From assembly GCA_903871975.1 (NCBI GenBank), contig CAIQIY010000672.1, positions 1 to 9,825 on the forward strand: 9,825 nucleotides of DNA, written 5' to 3'. Below the pieces are notes generated by a model. The model did no database searches, was not told the DNA's origin, and saw only the letters and a list, made by a program, of their open reading frames with translations. Position 1 is the stretch's first letter; every line of letters starts with the position of its first letter. This stretch comes from an uncultured Chloroflexota bacterium (GTDB lineage Bacteria > Chloroflexota > Chloroflexia > Chloroflexales > Roseiflexaceae). The position numbers and the translations under genes were made by a program. This document shows, piece by piece, positions 1 to 6,943 of this stretch.

Positions 1-1948
1 ACTCTGGCTGGTTGACGGCGTGTGCCACCAGATCACGCAACGAACGGATCTGCGGCCCGCCAGGATAGATCTCGGCGTAAGGCGTCAGGTAGAGCGCTGG
101 CTCGGCCCGGTCGATGGGTACGACATAACTTTTGGCACTCAGTGGCGTGAACTCCCAGAGCATCGCCGCATCGCCATGATCGCTGCACGTCGCCAGCCAG
201 CGACCATGATGGCTCCAGGCCAGCACATCGCCGGCATCGAGCAAACGGCGTTCGCGCGTCAGGTCGCTCTCGATGTCGTAGAACGCCAGGCCATCGATCG
301 TGCGCCCAATGATCTCGCGATTATCCGGCGTAAAGCCCAGGATCTGACCAGCCGACGACGTCACGCTGACGATTTCGCGGCCGCTGACCAGATCCTGGAC
401 TGCCAGATAGCCAAAGAAGCCCTTGAGCGCCACCAGGCGAAAATCGGGGCTCGGAATCTTCTGTGCGGGTTTCCCGCCGAGTGAGCGGACCGCGCGACCC
501 GTCGAGATGTCGATCACCTCATCGCGGCGATGATCGATCGTATAGCGCCACGACGGGCTCACATCGATCGGGCGGTGCACCCGCGAGGTCAATTCGGGCA
601 TCTCATGTTCGCGCCACGTCGTCGTATCCCAGATGGCTGGCGGGCTGACGGCACCCTGGGATGGCGCAGCGAAGATCGCGAGATAGTCGCCATCGGCGCG
701 AAAGCGCAGGCGTGTACGGTAGCCCTGTTCCTGTTCACTCGGCAGCACACGTTCATCGAGGATCGTCCACTGCGCCGTCGACCAGACCGTAAGGCGATCG
801 TGGTTCCACAGCGCGATGAGTCGCTGGCCATCGGGGCTGAACGCGATATCATCGATCTCGCGCGTGAGCGTCAGCTGCTGATTGATCATGCCAGTCAGCG
901 GATCCCAGATCTCGATGATCCGTTCATCGGCCGTCGCGAGGATACGGCTATCGGGGCTGAACGCGAGGCGGCGGCAGCGCCGCTCGCGGCTGACCCAGGG
1001 CAAGCCATGGCGCAGCCGGCCGCTCTCGGCGTCCCAACTCTCGATGCGCCCGGCGTGATAGCTGAGCAGATTGCGGCCATCGGGGGTGAAGGCGATCTGA
1101 TGAGCCGGCGTACGACCGAACAGCCGCGGCACGAATCCCTGGTTGACATGCCAGAACAGCATGCGTTCCTCGGGGCCGCGGGCGATGGCCAGATGCTCGC
1201 CATCGGGGCTCCAGCACAGCTGGCTGGGGCCGAGTTCGGGCAGTGGCAACCGATGGATCTCGCGCCCGGTAGCGACATCCCAGATGCGCACCACCGAGTC
1301 GGTATCAAACGACGCCAGCCGTTCGCCAGCCGGATCGAACACGGGGGTACCGAGCTCGGCATCGACGACGCGCTCGAACGCCCGGAGCTGGCGGCCAGTC
1401 TCGAGCGACCACAGCACAATCTGGCGCGCATCGGTGGTGATCAGGCGCTGGCCATCGGGGCTGATGGCGATGGCCCGCACCTGCAGCAGGTTGACGCTCC
1501 AGTCGGGGCCAGCGGGTTGCAGCGGCCGCATGCGGATGCCGGTCGGCTCGATGGTGAGCATCGCGCGTCCCGCAGGGTCGATGGCGATCCCACGCACGCC
1601 CTGCATCGGGATGCTCGCCATCAACGAACCATCGGCGACGTCCCACAGGGCGATGCGCGAGGCATCGGCGAGCGCCAGCAGCTGCCGCGCGTGACAGAAC
1701 GCGCCGTGGAATGCCGGGCAATCGATCTGCCAGCGGATCGCACCACCGGAGCGACCGTGGAACTCGAGCAGCGTCGCGCCGGTGCGGGTGATCAGCAGCG
1801 CGTGGCGCCCGCCGGCCTCATCGTCGGGCGCCGCGACGCCGACCAATTGCACGATCGGTGCGTGATCGACCAGGCGGACAAAGCCACGCCGCAGGCGCCG
1901 TGCCTCGGTGAAGTGCCCGCTCAGGTCGAACATGCCACGCGCCGCCAT
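1..1948 (-). CDS. WD40-repeat beta-propeller protein, 3' end cut by window edge
   Basis: An uninterrupted minus-strand frame of 649 codons runs off the left edge with no stop, so the protein is larger than seen. It carries many WD40-type blade motifs: SPDG or a close variant near residues 163, 247, 288, 331, 371 and 540, with W-D or W-S strand ends near 102, 180, 223, 305, 348, 389 and 440. The first ~85 residues show no blade motif. I see no kinase, protease, signal peptide or membrane segment. WD40 propellers act as protein-interaction platforms; the partner here cannot be inferred. Blades spaced about 40 residues suggest one large or two propellers. The start at 1948 has GGAGG five bases upstream; an in-frame ATG at 1933 is less well placed. 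An antisense frame across this region is a shadow. Confidence 0.9.
   Translation of the reverse strand, partial: MAARGMFDLSGHFTEARRLRRGFVRLVDHAPIVQLVGVAAPDDEAGGRHALLITRTGATLLEFHGRSGGAIRWQIDCPAFHGAFCHARQLLALADASRIALWDVADGSLMASIPMQGVRGIAIDPAGRAMLTIEPTGIRMRPLQPAGPDWSVNLLQVRAIAISPDGQRLITTDARQIVLWSLETGRQLRAFERVVDAELGTPVFDPAGERLASFDTDSVVRIWDVATGREIHRLPLPELGPSQLCWSPDGEHLAIARGPEERMLFWHVNQGFVPRLFGRTPAHQIAFTPDGRNLLSYHAGRIESWDAESGRLRHGLPWVSRERRCRRLAFSPDSRILATADERIIEIWDPLTGMINQQLTLTREIDDIAFSPDGQRLIALWNHDRLTVWSTAQWTILDERVLPSEQEQGYRTRLRFRADGDYLAIFAAPSQGAVSPPAIWDTTTWREHEMPELTSRVHRPIDVSPSWRYTIDHRRDEVIDISTGRAVRSLGGKPAQKIPSPDFRLVALKGFFGYLAVQDLVSGREIVSVTSSAGQILGFTPDNREIIGRTIDGLAFYDIESDLTRERRLLDAGDVLAWSHHGRWLATCSDHGDAAMLWEFTPLSAKSYVVPIDRAEPALYLTPYAEIYPGGPQIRSLRDLVAHAVNQPE
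830..966 (-). repeat. Near-identical DNA words one WD40 blade apart
   Basis: The 17-base word ATCGGGGCTGAACGCGA (plus strand) occurs at 830-846 and again at 950-966, exactly 120 bp (40 codons) apart. It encodes the A-F-S-P-D part of successive blades. Shorter forms of the same word recur near 1081, 1201 and 1455. This fits propeller growth by blade duplication or strong codon conservation at the turn. It is not a mobile or CRISPR-type repeat. Confidence 0.7.
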
Positions 1949-1951
1949 CGC

Positions 1952-1958
1952 TTCCTCC
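1952..1958 (-). promoter_or_regulatory. Shine-Dalgarno site of the WD40 gene
   Basis: The minus strand reads GGAGGAA here, with the GGAGG core five bases before the ATG at 1948. This fixes the start. An upstream ATG at 1961 is out of frame with the propeller and overlaps this site. Confidence 0.7.
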
Positions 1959-2085
1959 GCATTGGATAGGCCCTGCCGGTTGGCGCCGCCGTCGCCGCTA
2001 CCGGGCACTGCGTTGTCTGCACCGGCCGCGCAACAGCGCATGGATGCGATCCATCCGGTTCTCGCCTGCAACTGCTCGGACATCC

Positions 2086-2094
2086 ATCATACCA
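2086..2094 (-). promoter_or_regulatory. Candidate extended -10 promoter for the WD40 gene
   Basis: On the minus strand TGGTATGAT combines an extended -10 (TGn) with TATGAT, one mismatch from consensus. The -35 region 17 bp upstream (TGTCAG) is poor, as is usual for extended -10 promoters. The predicted start near 2079 would give a leader of about 130 nt before the ATG at 1948. No better candidate was seen closer to the gene. Confidence 0.4.
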
Positions 2095-2126
2095 CGCCCG
2101 ACGCGCCGCTGACATGCTGCGGCGGG

Positions 2127-2139
2127 GGGCATCATGCCC
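2127..2139. promoter_or_regulatory. Short inverted repeat in the divergent intergenic region
   Basis: GGGCAT-C-ATGCCC is a perfect 13-bp inverted repeat with a one-base centre. It lies upstream of both divergent promoters. It could be a dimeric regulator site, but a short palindrome can arise by chance in GC-rich DNA. The rest of the 1949-2381 gap shows no small gene that I can support. Confidence 0.2.
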
Positions 2140-2294
2140 GGCGCCGTGCCCGTGGTGCATGGCAGCTGGTGACGGCGCGCCAATCCAGTCGGGGCGCCAC
2201 ATCGTGGCACCCTCACCCCCGTCGCCGCGCATCACCCCGCTCCTGCAGTGCGGAAGCGCGGGGCCGCCGCGCCGCTGTGCCTGCCGATTGGCGG

Positions 2295-2323
2295 TTGCCC
2301 GCCAGCCCACAGCTTGGTACAAT
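2295..2323 (+). promoter_or_regulatory. Promoter for the molybdenum hydroxylase-MFS unit
   Basis: TTGCCC at 2295-2300 and TACAAT at 2318-2323 are separated by exactly 17 bp. A TG at 2315-2316 makes an extended -10 (TGGTACAAT). The predicted start is near 2330, leaving a leader of about 50 nt. The -10 differs from TATAAT at one position and the -35 from TTGACA at two. Confidence 0.6.
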
Positions 2324-2381
2324 GGTCACGGGCACACACTGCCCACTTGCGTGGAACGCGCGCATCGCAGAGGAGCATCCT

Positions 2382-4661
2382 GTGACGAACACGACCGAGT
2401 TCCGCTACCTGGGCAAGGGTCGCAAGCTCATCGAAGGGCTCGAGAAGATCACCGGCACTGCCCAGTACGTCGCCGATATGCAGATACCCGGGCTATTGCA
2501 TGCCGGCGTCGTACTCAGCCCATACGCCCACGCGAAGATCGTCTCGATCGACACCAGCGCGGCGCGTGCCATGCCCGGCGTGGCGGGGGTCTTCACCGCC
2601 GACGACTTGCCGACGCGTGATCGTGCCATGAACTCGCGCCACAGCGCCGTACTTGCGCGCGAGCGCGTGCTGTTCTGTGGCCAGCCAGTGGTGGCAGTCG
2701 TCGCCGACAGCGAAGCCCACGCGCGGGACGCTGTCGCAGCCGTGGTCGTGGAATACGAGCCGCTGCCGGTGATCGCCGACATGCTGGCAGCGCTGGAACC
2801 CGACGCGCCGGTCATCTGGCCCGACGGCCTGCCGAAGGACGGCGTCGATCTCACCGCCGCGCATGCTGCCGTCGACAAGGACGGCGAGGACGTTGAGCGT
2901 GCGCCATCGAATCTGCACGCCACGAATCACTATCGCCGCGGCGATGTCGCACGCGGCCTGGCCGAAGCCGACGTCGTCGTCGAGCGTACCTACCGCACGC
3001 CGATCGTCCACCAGGCCTATCTCGAGCCACACGCGTCGCTGGCCATCCCCGAGCCCCACCGTGGTGCGGTGACCGTCCACACCAGCACGCAGGGGCAATT
3101 CGGCGTGCGCGACGAAGTCGCACGGCTGTTGTCGCTGCCAAAGAACAAGGTCCGCGTCGTACCGATGGCCATCGGTGGCGGCTTCGGCGCCAAGTACGGC
3201 CTGATCGACCCGCTGGTCGCCGCGCTGGCGGTCACCATTCGGCGGCCGGTGCGGCTGGTCCTGACCCGCAGCGAAGATTTTCTGACGACGACGCCGTCGC
3301 CGGCGACGATCATCGAGCTGACGACCGGTGCACGCCGCGACGGCACGATCACCGCGATCAAGGCCGTGATCACGATGGACAATGGTGTGTTTCCGTTCAC
3401 GCTCGGCGGCATCGTGAGCATCCTGCTCGGCGGGTATTACAAGTGTGAAAACGTCGACATTTCGGTGCGCGAGGTGTTGACGCACAAGCCGCAGGGTGGT
3501 GCGTACCGCGCACCCGGGGCGCCGTCGGCGACCTTTGCCATCGAGTCGAACATCGACGAGATGGCCCACCTGCTCGGCATCGATCCGATGACCGTGCGGC
3601 TCACGAGCACCGTCGAGACGGGCGATCTGATGGGCAACAACGATCCGTGGCCGAACCTGGGCCTGCGTCAGTGTCTCGAGGCGCTGCAGCAGCATCCCGC
3701 CTGGGCCGAGCGACACCTCGGGCCCGACGAGGGCATCGGCATCGCCGTCGGCGGCTGGCCGTGCGGCATGTCGCCGGCAGCCTCGGTCTGCCGCGTCGAC
3801 AACGACGGCACCGTACGCATTCACGTCGGCTCGGTCGACATCTCGGGAGTCAACAGCTCGCTGGTCCTGATCGCCGCCGAAATCCTCGACATCTCGCCCG
3901 ACCAGGTCGAGCTGTTGCAGGGTGACACGCGCGACGGCCCGCGCGCCGGCCCCAGCGGCGGCAGCCAGACGACCTACAGTGTCTCGGGCGCCGTCGCCAG
4001 TGCCGCGCGTGCGGCACGCCAGAAGCTGCTCGAGGTCGCCTCGCACCACTTCGAGGCGAGCGTCGAGGACCTCGAGCTGAAGCAGGGCGCAGTGCACGTG
4101 CGCGGCCTGCCCGACCGAAGCGTCTCGATCGCGACGCTGGCAGAAGAATCGGAGCGGCTGCGTGGTGGGCCGGGGCCGATCATCGGCGAGGGTACGGCGG
4201 CGGTGTCGGAGAACGCGCCGGGCTTCGTCGCCCATCTGGCGAAGGTGCATGTCGACCGCAACACCGGGCAGGTGACGCTCAAGCAGTACGTGGCCGTGCA
4301 GGATGTCGGCTTCGCGATGAATCCCACCATGGTCTACGGCCAGATCCACGGTGGCGCCGTGCAGGGCATCGGTTGGGGCCTGAACGAGGCGATGATCTAC
4401 GATCGGTACGGCCAGTTGCTGACCGGCACCTTCATGGATTACAGCATCCCGGCGTTCGATTCGGTGCCCGACATCGAGACGGTGCTGATCCAGAACCCGG
4501 CACCGCATGGTCCATTCGGTGCACGTGGCATCGGCGAGCCGCCGATCACCGCCGGTGCCGCCGCGATCGCCAACGCGGTGCGGGCCGCCGTGGGGGTGCG
4601 CGTCACCGAGCTGCCGATCCGCGCCGAGCGCGTGTGGCAGGCATTGCACGCCGAGGCATGA
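2382..4661 (+). CDS. Molybdopterin-binding large subunit, xanthine/CO dehydrogenase family (substrate unknown)
   Basis: 759 aa, usual for the CoxL/XdhB-type large subunit that holds the molybdenum cofactor in a cytoplasmic hydroxylase. Domain order is right: an N-terminal hammerhead domain (~20-130) and the cofactor-binding domains (~160-750). Visible motifs are TQGQ (236-239), GGGFGAK (265-271), AYRAPGAP (374-381), QIHGGAVQG (654-662) and GARGIGEPP with the presumed catalytic base Glu719. AYRAPGAP is not the AYxCSFR loop of form I CO dehydrogenase. Tyr272 sits where xanthine dehydrogenase has a substrate-binding Glu, so xanthine is doubtful. The GQG cofactor-contact motif aligns with SGV (488-490). 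The GTG start at 2382 follows AGAGGAG; the frame stays open upstream to 1908 but would overlap the WD40 gene. No FeS or FAD subunit adjoins, so partners must be encoded elsewhere. Confidence 0.9.
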   Translation: MTNTTEFRYLGKGRKLIEGLEKITGTAQYVADMQIPGLLHAGVVLSPYAHAKIVSIDTSAARAMPGVAGVFTADDLPTRDRAMNSRHSAVLARERVLFCGQPVVAVVADSEAHARDAVAAVVVEYEPLPVIADMLAALEPDAPVIWPDGLPKDGVDLTAAHAAVDKDGEDVERAPSNLHATNHYRRGDVARGLAEADVVVERTYRTPIVHQAYLEPHASLAIPEPHRGAVTVHTSTQGQFGVRDEVARLLSLPKNKVRVVPMAIGGGFGAKYGLIDPLVAALAVTIRRPVRLVLTRSEDFLTTTPSPATIIELTTGARRDGTITAIKAVITMDNGVFPFTLGGIVSILLGGYYKCENVDISVREVLTHKPQGGAYRAPGAPSATFAIESNIDEMAHLLGIDPMTVRLTSTVETGDLMGNNDPWPNLGLRQCLEALQQHPAWAERHLGPDEGIGIAVGGWPCGMSPAASVCRVDNDGTVRIHVGSVDISGVNSSLVLIAAEILDISPDQVELLQGDTRDGPRAGPSGGSQTTYSVSGAVASAARAARQKLLEVASHHFEASVEDLELKQGAVHVRGLPDRSVSIATLAEESERLRGGPGPIIGEGTAAVSENAPGFVAHLAKVHVDRNTGQVTLKQYVAVQDVGFAMNPTMVYGQIHGGAVQGIGWGLNEAMIYDRYGQLLTGTFMDYSIPAFDSVPDIETVLIQNPAPHGPFGARGIGEPPITAGAAAIANAVRAAVGVRVTELPIRAERVWQALHAEA

Positions 4662-4667
4662 GCCGCG

Positions 4668-4699
4668 GGCGGCGTCGGCCGTGTGTGGTCGGCGCCGTC
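4668..4699 (+). other. Strong RNA hairpin between the hydroxylase and MFS genes
   Basis: A 13-bp stem (4668-4680 pairing with 4687-4699) closes a GTGTGT loop. Ten pairs are G-C and three are G-U, with no mismatch. It starts seven bases after the hydroxylase stop and ends nine bases before the Shine-Dalgarno of the next gene. There is no T-run after it, so it is not a classical intrinsic terminator. It could protect the upstream message, be a processing site or tune downstream expression. The role is inference; the pairing is directly visible. Confidence 0.55.
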
Positions 4700-4718
4700 G
4701 CATCGCGAAGGAGCCTGG

Positions 4719-5993
4719 GTGGATCAGTCGGCGATTGATCGTGAGGTCGAGCAGAATCTGCCGTGGAATGCGGCGGTGAATCTGGTCGATACGGCGTTCA
4801 TCATGCTCGGCCTCGGCATGGTCGCCCGCGAGACGGTGCTGCCGGTGTTGATGGATACGCTGACCGGCTCGCCAGTGTGGATCGGGGCGTTGAACGCGCT
4901 GGCGATGCTGGGGATGTACCTGCCGCAGTTGTTCGGTGCCGGCTGGGCCGAGCGGCTGGAGCGCAAGAAGCCATTCGTGGCGCTGGCCGGCTTCGGTGAA
5001 CGCCTGCCATACCTGCTGATCGCGGTGATCCTGTGGCAGTTCGGCGCGACAGCACCGCTGTGGTGCGCGCTGGCGATCGTGGTGTTGCTGGGGTTGTCGG
5101 GTGCCAGCGCCGGATTTGGCACGCCGGCCTGGTTCGACATGATCACCCGCGTCATTCCGCTGCGGGTGCGCGGCCGGTTCGCCGGCGGCGCGAATGGTCT
5201 GGGGGCGCTGATGGGCCTGCTGGGTGCCACGCTGATCGGCAGCATCCTGGCGAGCGTGCCGGGCACCGGCGGCTATGCGATGCTGTTCGGCATCGCCTTC
5301 GGCTGCATGCTGATCTCGTGGTGTGGCCTGGTGGCGACCCGTGAGCCACCGGTGCGACATCGGCCGGCAGCGCGTGGCATGCTGGCGTACCTGCGCACGC
5401 TGCCGGCGATCGTGGCACGTGATGGCAACTTTCGTGCCTTCCTGGTCGCGATGGGCATCGGTCGGCTCGGCACGATGGCGGGCGGTTTCCTGCTGGTAGC
5501 GCAGGCCGATGCGCTGCAGCTCGATGGCGCCGCGCTCGGCTGGCTCACCGGCGTCGCCATCGGCGGCCAGGCAGTACTCAATCCACTGCTCGGCATGCTC
5601 GCCGATCGCCGCGGCCATCGGTTGGTGCTGCTGCTCGGCCAGCTGGCGCTGGCGGGCAGCGCGCTGTTCGCCCTGCTGACCCCTGGCTGGTCCGGCCTGG
5701 TCGCCAGCTTCGCCTGCCTCAGCGCGGCACTCGCCGCCGAGCAGGCGTCGTTTCTCACGATCATTCCGGAATTCTGCGAGGAGCCCGACCGGGCGAGTTA
5801 CATCGGTGTGACCAACACGGTGATGGCGCCGTTCACCACGATCGCGCCGCTCGCCGGTGGCTGGCTGGCATTGAGTGCCGGCTATCCGGTGTTGTTCGCC
5901 AGTTCGGCGGTGCTGGCAATCGTGGGCTTCGCCGTACTGGTGCGGCACGTGCGCGAGCCGCGCACCGCGGGTGAAGCTTCGCTCGCCGTGTGA
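4719..5993 (+). CDS. Major facilitator superfamily transporter
   Basis: 424 aa, a typical length for a 12-helix MFS carrier in the inner membrane. Hydrophobic segments lie at about 22-47, 54-73, 87-106, 113-132, 157-178, 187-206, 238-262, 271-292, 301-320, 326-346, 366-386 and 389-408. The loop GMLADRRGHR (292-301) is the second-half copy of the MFS signature, and the charged loop near residues 78-85 (ERLERKKP) is the first-half equivalent. I cannot name the substrate. Position 57 bp behind the hydroxylase gene suggests import or export of that enzyme's substrate or product. The GTG start at 4719 follows AAGGAG (4708-4713) by five bases. An in-frame GTG at 4683 falls in the loop of the upstream hairpin and has no ribosome site. 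The protein ends in a hydrophilic tail. Confidence 0.85.
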   Translation: MDQSAIDREVEQNLPWNAAVNLVDTAFIMLGLGMVARETVLPVLMDTLTGSPVWIGALNALAMLGMYLPQLFGAGWAERLERKKPFVALAGFGERLPYLLIAVILWQFGATAPLWCALAIVVLLGLSGASAGFGTPAWFDMITRVIPLRVRGRFAGGANGLGALMGLLGATLIGSILASVPGTGGYAMLFGIAFGCMLISWCGLVATREPPVRHRPAARGMLAYLRTLPAIVARDGNFRAFLVAMGIGRLGTMAGGFLLVAQADALQLDGAALGWLTGVAIGGQAVLNPLLGMLADRRGHRLVLLLGQLALAGSALFALLTPGWSGLVASFACLSAALAAEQASFLTIIPEFCEEPDRASYIGVTNTVMAPFTTIAPLAGGWLALSAGYPVLFASSAVLAIVGFAVLVRHVREPRTAGEASLAV

Positions 5994-6069
5994 TGGCGAT
6001 TCGGCAACCTGTGCGCGGCATGACGCCGCCGACCGCATTGGTATGCCATATGGCGCGGTAGGCGGCCAG

Positions 6070-6098
6070 TTGACATCCGGTGGCTGCCGCAGTATAGG
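6070..6098 (+). promoter_or_regulatory. Promoter for the SDR-TlpA-Lgt-like-threonine synthase unit
   Basis: A perfect TTGACA (-35) at 6070-6075 is followed after exactly 17 bp by TATAGG at 6093-6098, which matches four of six -10 bases. It lies in the 168-bp gap after the MFS gene and predicts a start near 6105, about 57 nt before the SDR start. This suggests the right-hand genes form their own unit rather than relying on read-through. Confidence 0.6.
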
Positions 6099-6102
6099 GA
6101 GA

Positions 6103-6125
6103 TGGGCCGTCACATCGATGGCCCA
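6103..6125 (+). promoter_or_regulatory. Inverted repeat at the predicted transcription start
   Basis: TGGGCC (6103-6108) and GGCCCA (6120-6125) form a perfect inverted repeat around an 11-base spacer that contains most of the 8-bp palindrome CATCGATG (6113-6120). It begins five bases after the -10. In DNA this is a good place for a repressor operator; in RNA it would be a hairpin at the extreme 5' end. No regulator gene is present in the window. Confidence 0.35.
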
Positions 6126-6150
6126 CGCGAACACGACGCCCGGCAGGGCG

Positions 6151-6156
6151 AGGAGG
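6151..6156 (+). promoter_or_regulatory. Shine-Dalgarno site of the SDR gene
   Basis: AGGAGG, a perfect match to the anti-Shine-Dalgarno core, lies five bases before the ATG at 6162. It decides against the in-frame start at 6102, which would add 20 residues that do not resemble an SDR and would fall at the predicted transcription start. Confidence 0.75.
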
Positions 6157-6161
6157 CTGAC

Positions 6162-6926
6162 ATGAGGTTGCAGGGCAAGGTTGCCGTCGTCACTGGCGCA
6201 TCATCGGGCATGGGCCTGGCGATCGCCGAGCGGTTTGCCGCCGAGGGCGCCCACGTTGTGGCAGGCGACATCAATGCGCCACGGCTGAGCGCAGCAGTCG
6301 AGAAGATCGCCGCCGCCGGTGGCTCGATCGCCGGACTGGCGGGGAACATCGCCGACCGTGCGCATGCCGAGGCGCTGGTCGATCTGGCAGTCGAACGCTT
6401 CGGCGCGATCGACATCCTGGTGAACAACGCCGGGATCATGGACTACATGCAATCGGTGGCCGAGGTCGACGACGAGGTGTATCGTCGGGTGATGGCGGTG
6501 AACCTCGACGGTCCACTGTTCACCATGCGACGCGCGGCGAAGTACATGCTCGCGGCCGAGCGTGGCGCGATCATCAACGTCGCGTCGACGGCTGCGCTGC
6601 ACGGCGGGGCGGCGGGCGCGGTGTATACCGCATCGAAGCACGCGCTGCTGGGCCTGTCGCGCAACACCGCCTGGCAGTACGCGCGGCGCGGCATTCGCTG
6701 CAACACCATCTGCCCGGGCGGCACGGTGACCAACATCGCCGAGTCGATGCCCGCCGAGCGGCTCGACCCGGTCGGTGCGGCGCGGGCCGGCGAGTTTGCT
6801 GCGATCATCCCAGGCTATCTGATGCCACACGACATCGCCAACCTGGCCTTGTACCTGGCGTCGGACGAGTCGCGCATGATCAACGGCGCGGTGATCACGG
6901 CCGACGGCGGATGGGACGCGGCATGA
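6162..6926 (+). CDS. Short-chain dehydrogenase/reductase (SDR), classical type
   Basis: 254 aa, the standard length of a classical SDR: a cytoplasmic Rossmann-fold NAD(P)-dependent oxidoreductase acting on a carbonyl/alcohol pair. The cofactor loop is TGASSGMG (11-18). Asp36 at the end of the second strand suggests NAD(H) preference. NNAG is at 88-91. The catalytic set is Asn114, Ser142, Tyr155 and Lys159 (YTASK), followed by the PGG loop (185-187). The C-terminus TADGGWDAA is typical. Asn62 stands where most SDRs have the Asp that contacts adenine. The substrate cannot be read from sequence. Closest families include glucose 1-dehydrogenase and 3-oxoacyl-ACP reductase-like SDRs, so a FabG label would overstate the evidence. 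It is first in a tight plus-strand gene row. Confidence 0.9.
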   Translation: MRLQGKVAVVTGASSGMGLAIAERFAAEGAHVVAGDINAPRLSAAVEKIAAAGGSIAGLAGNIADRAHAEALVDLAVERFGAIDILVNNAGIMDYMQSVAEVDDEVYRRVMAVNLDGPLFTMRRAAKYMLAAERGAIINVASTAALHGGAAGAVYTASKHALLGLSRNTAWQYARRGIRCNTICPGGTVTNIAESMPAERLDPVGAARAGEFAAIIPGYLMPHDIANLALYLASDESRMINGAVITADGGWDAA

Positions 6927-6943
6927 GCATGATGCGGCGATGA
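6923..6943 (+). other. Six-codon bridging reading frame between SDR and TlpA genes
   Basis: ATG at 6923 overlaps the SDR stop (ATGA). Six codons later a TGA at 6941-6943 overlaps the TlpA ATG at 6940, again as ATGA. The frame would encode MSMMRR. The TlpA gene has no evident Shine-Dalgarno, so ribosomes ending on the SDR gene may restart through this frame. Translational coupling is inference and no peptide function is claimed. Confidence 0.3.

Noticed and set aside
530..1969. A 479-codon plus-strand frame over the WD40 gene
   Set aside because: It is the antisense shadow of the propeller repeats; the minus strand gives regular SPDG and WD motifs and a ribosome site.
1908..2381. N-terminal extension of the hydroxylase to a GTG at 1908
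   Set aside because: It would overlap the WD40 gene and pass through the promoter, and the added 158 residues look non-coding. The GTG at 2382 has a ribosome site and starts at the family's usual N-terminus.
2382..4661. Calling the hydroxylase a CO dehydrogenase (coxL)
   Set aside because: The form I loop AYxCSFR is absent (AYRAPGAP instead) and coxM and coxS are not adjacent.
6015..6029. Hairpin GCGGC-N5-GCCGC after the MFS gene as a terminator
   Set aside because: Only a five-base stem and no T-run; such stems are common by chance in this composition.
6046..6053. Palindrome CCATATGG upstream of the SDR promoter
   Set aside because: An isolated 8-bp palindrome without a second copy; not enough to call an operator.
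2493..6134. A 1213-codon open frame on the minus strand
   Set aside because: It lies antisense across the hydroxylase and MFS genes, which have clear family motifs and ribosome sites. The translation is rich in Arg, His, Gln and Asp and has no domain; it reflects GC-rich codon bias.
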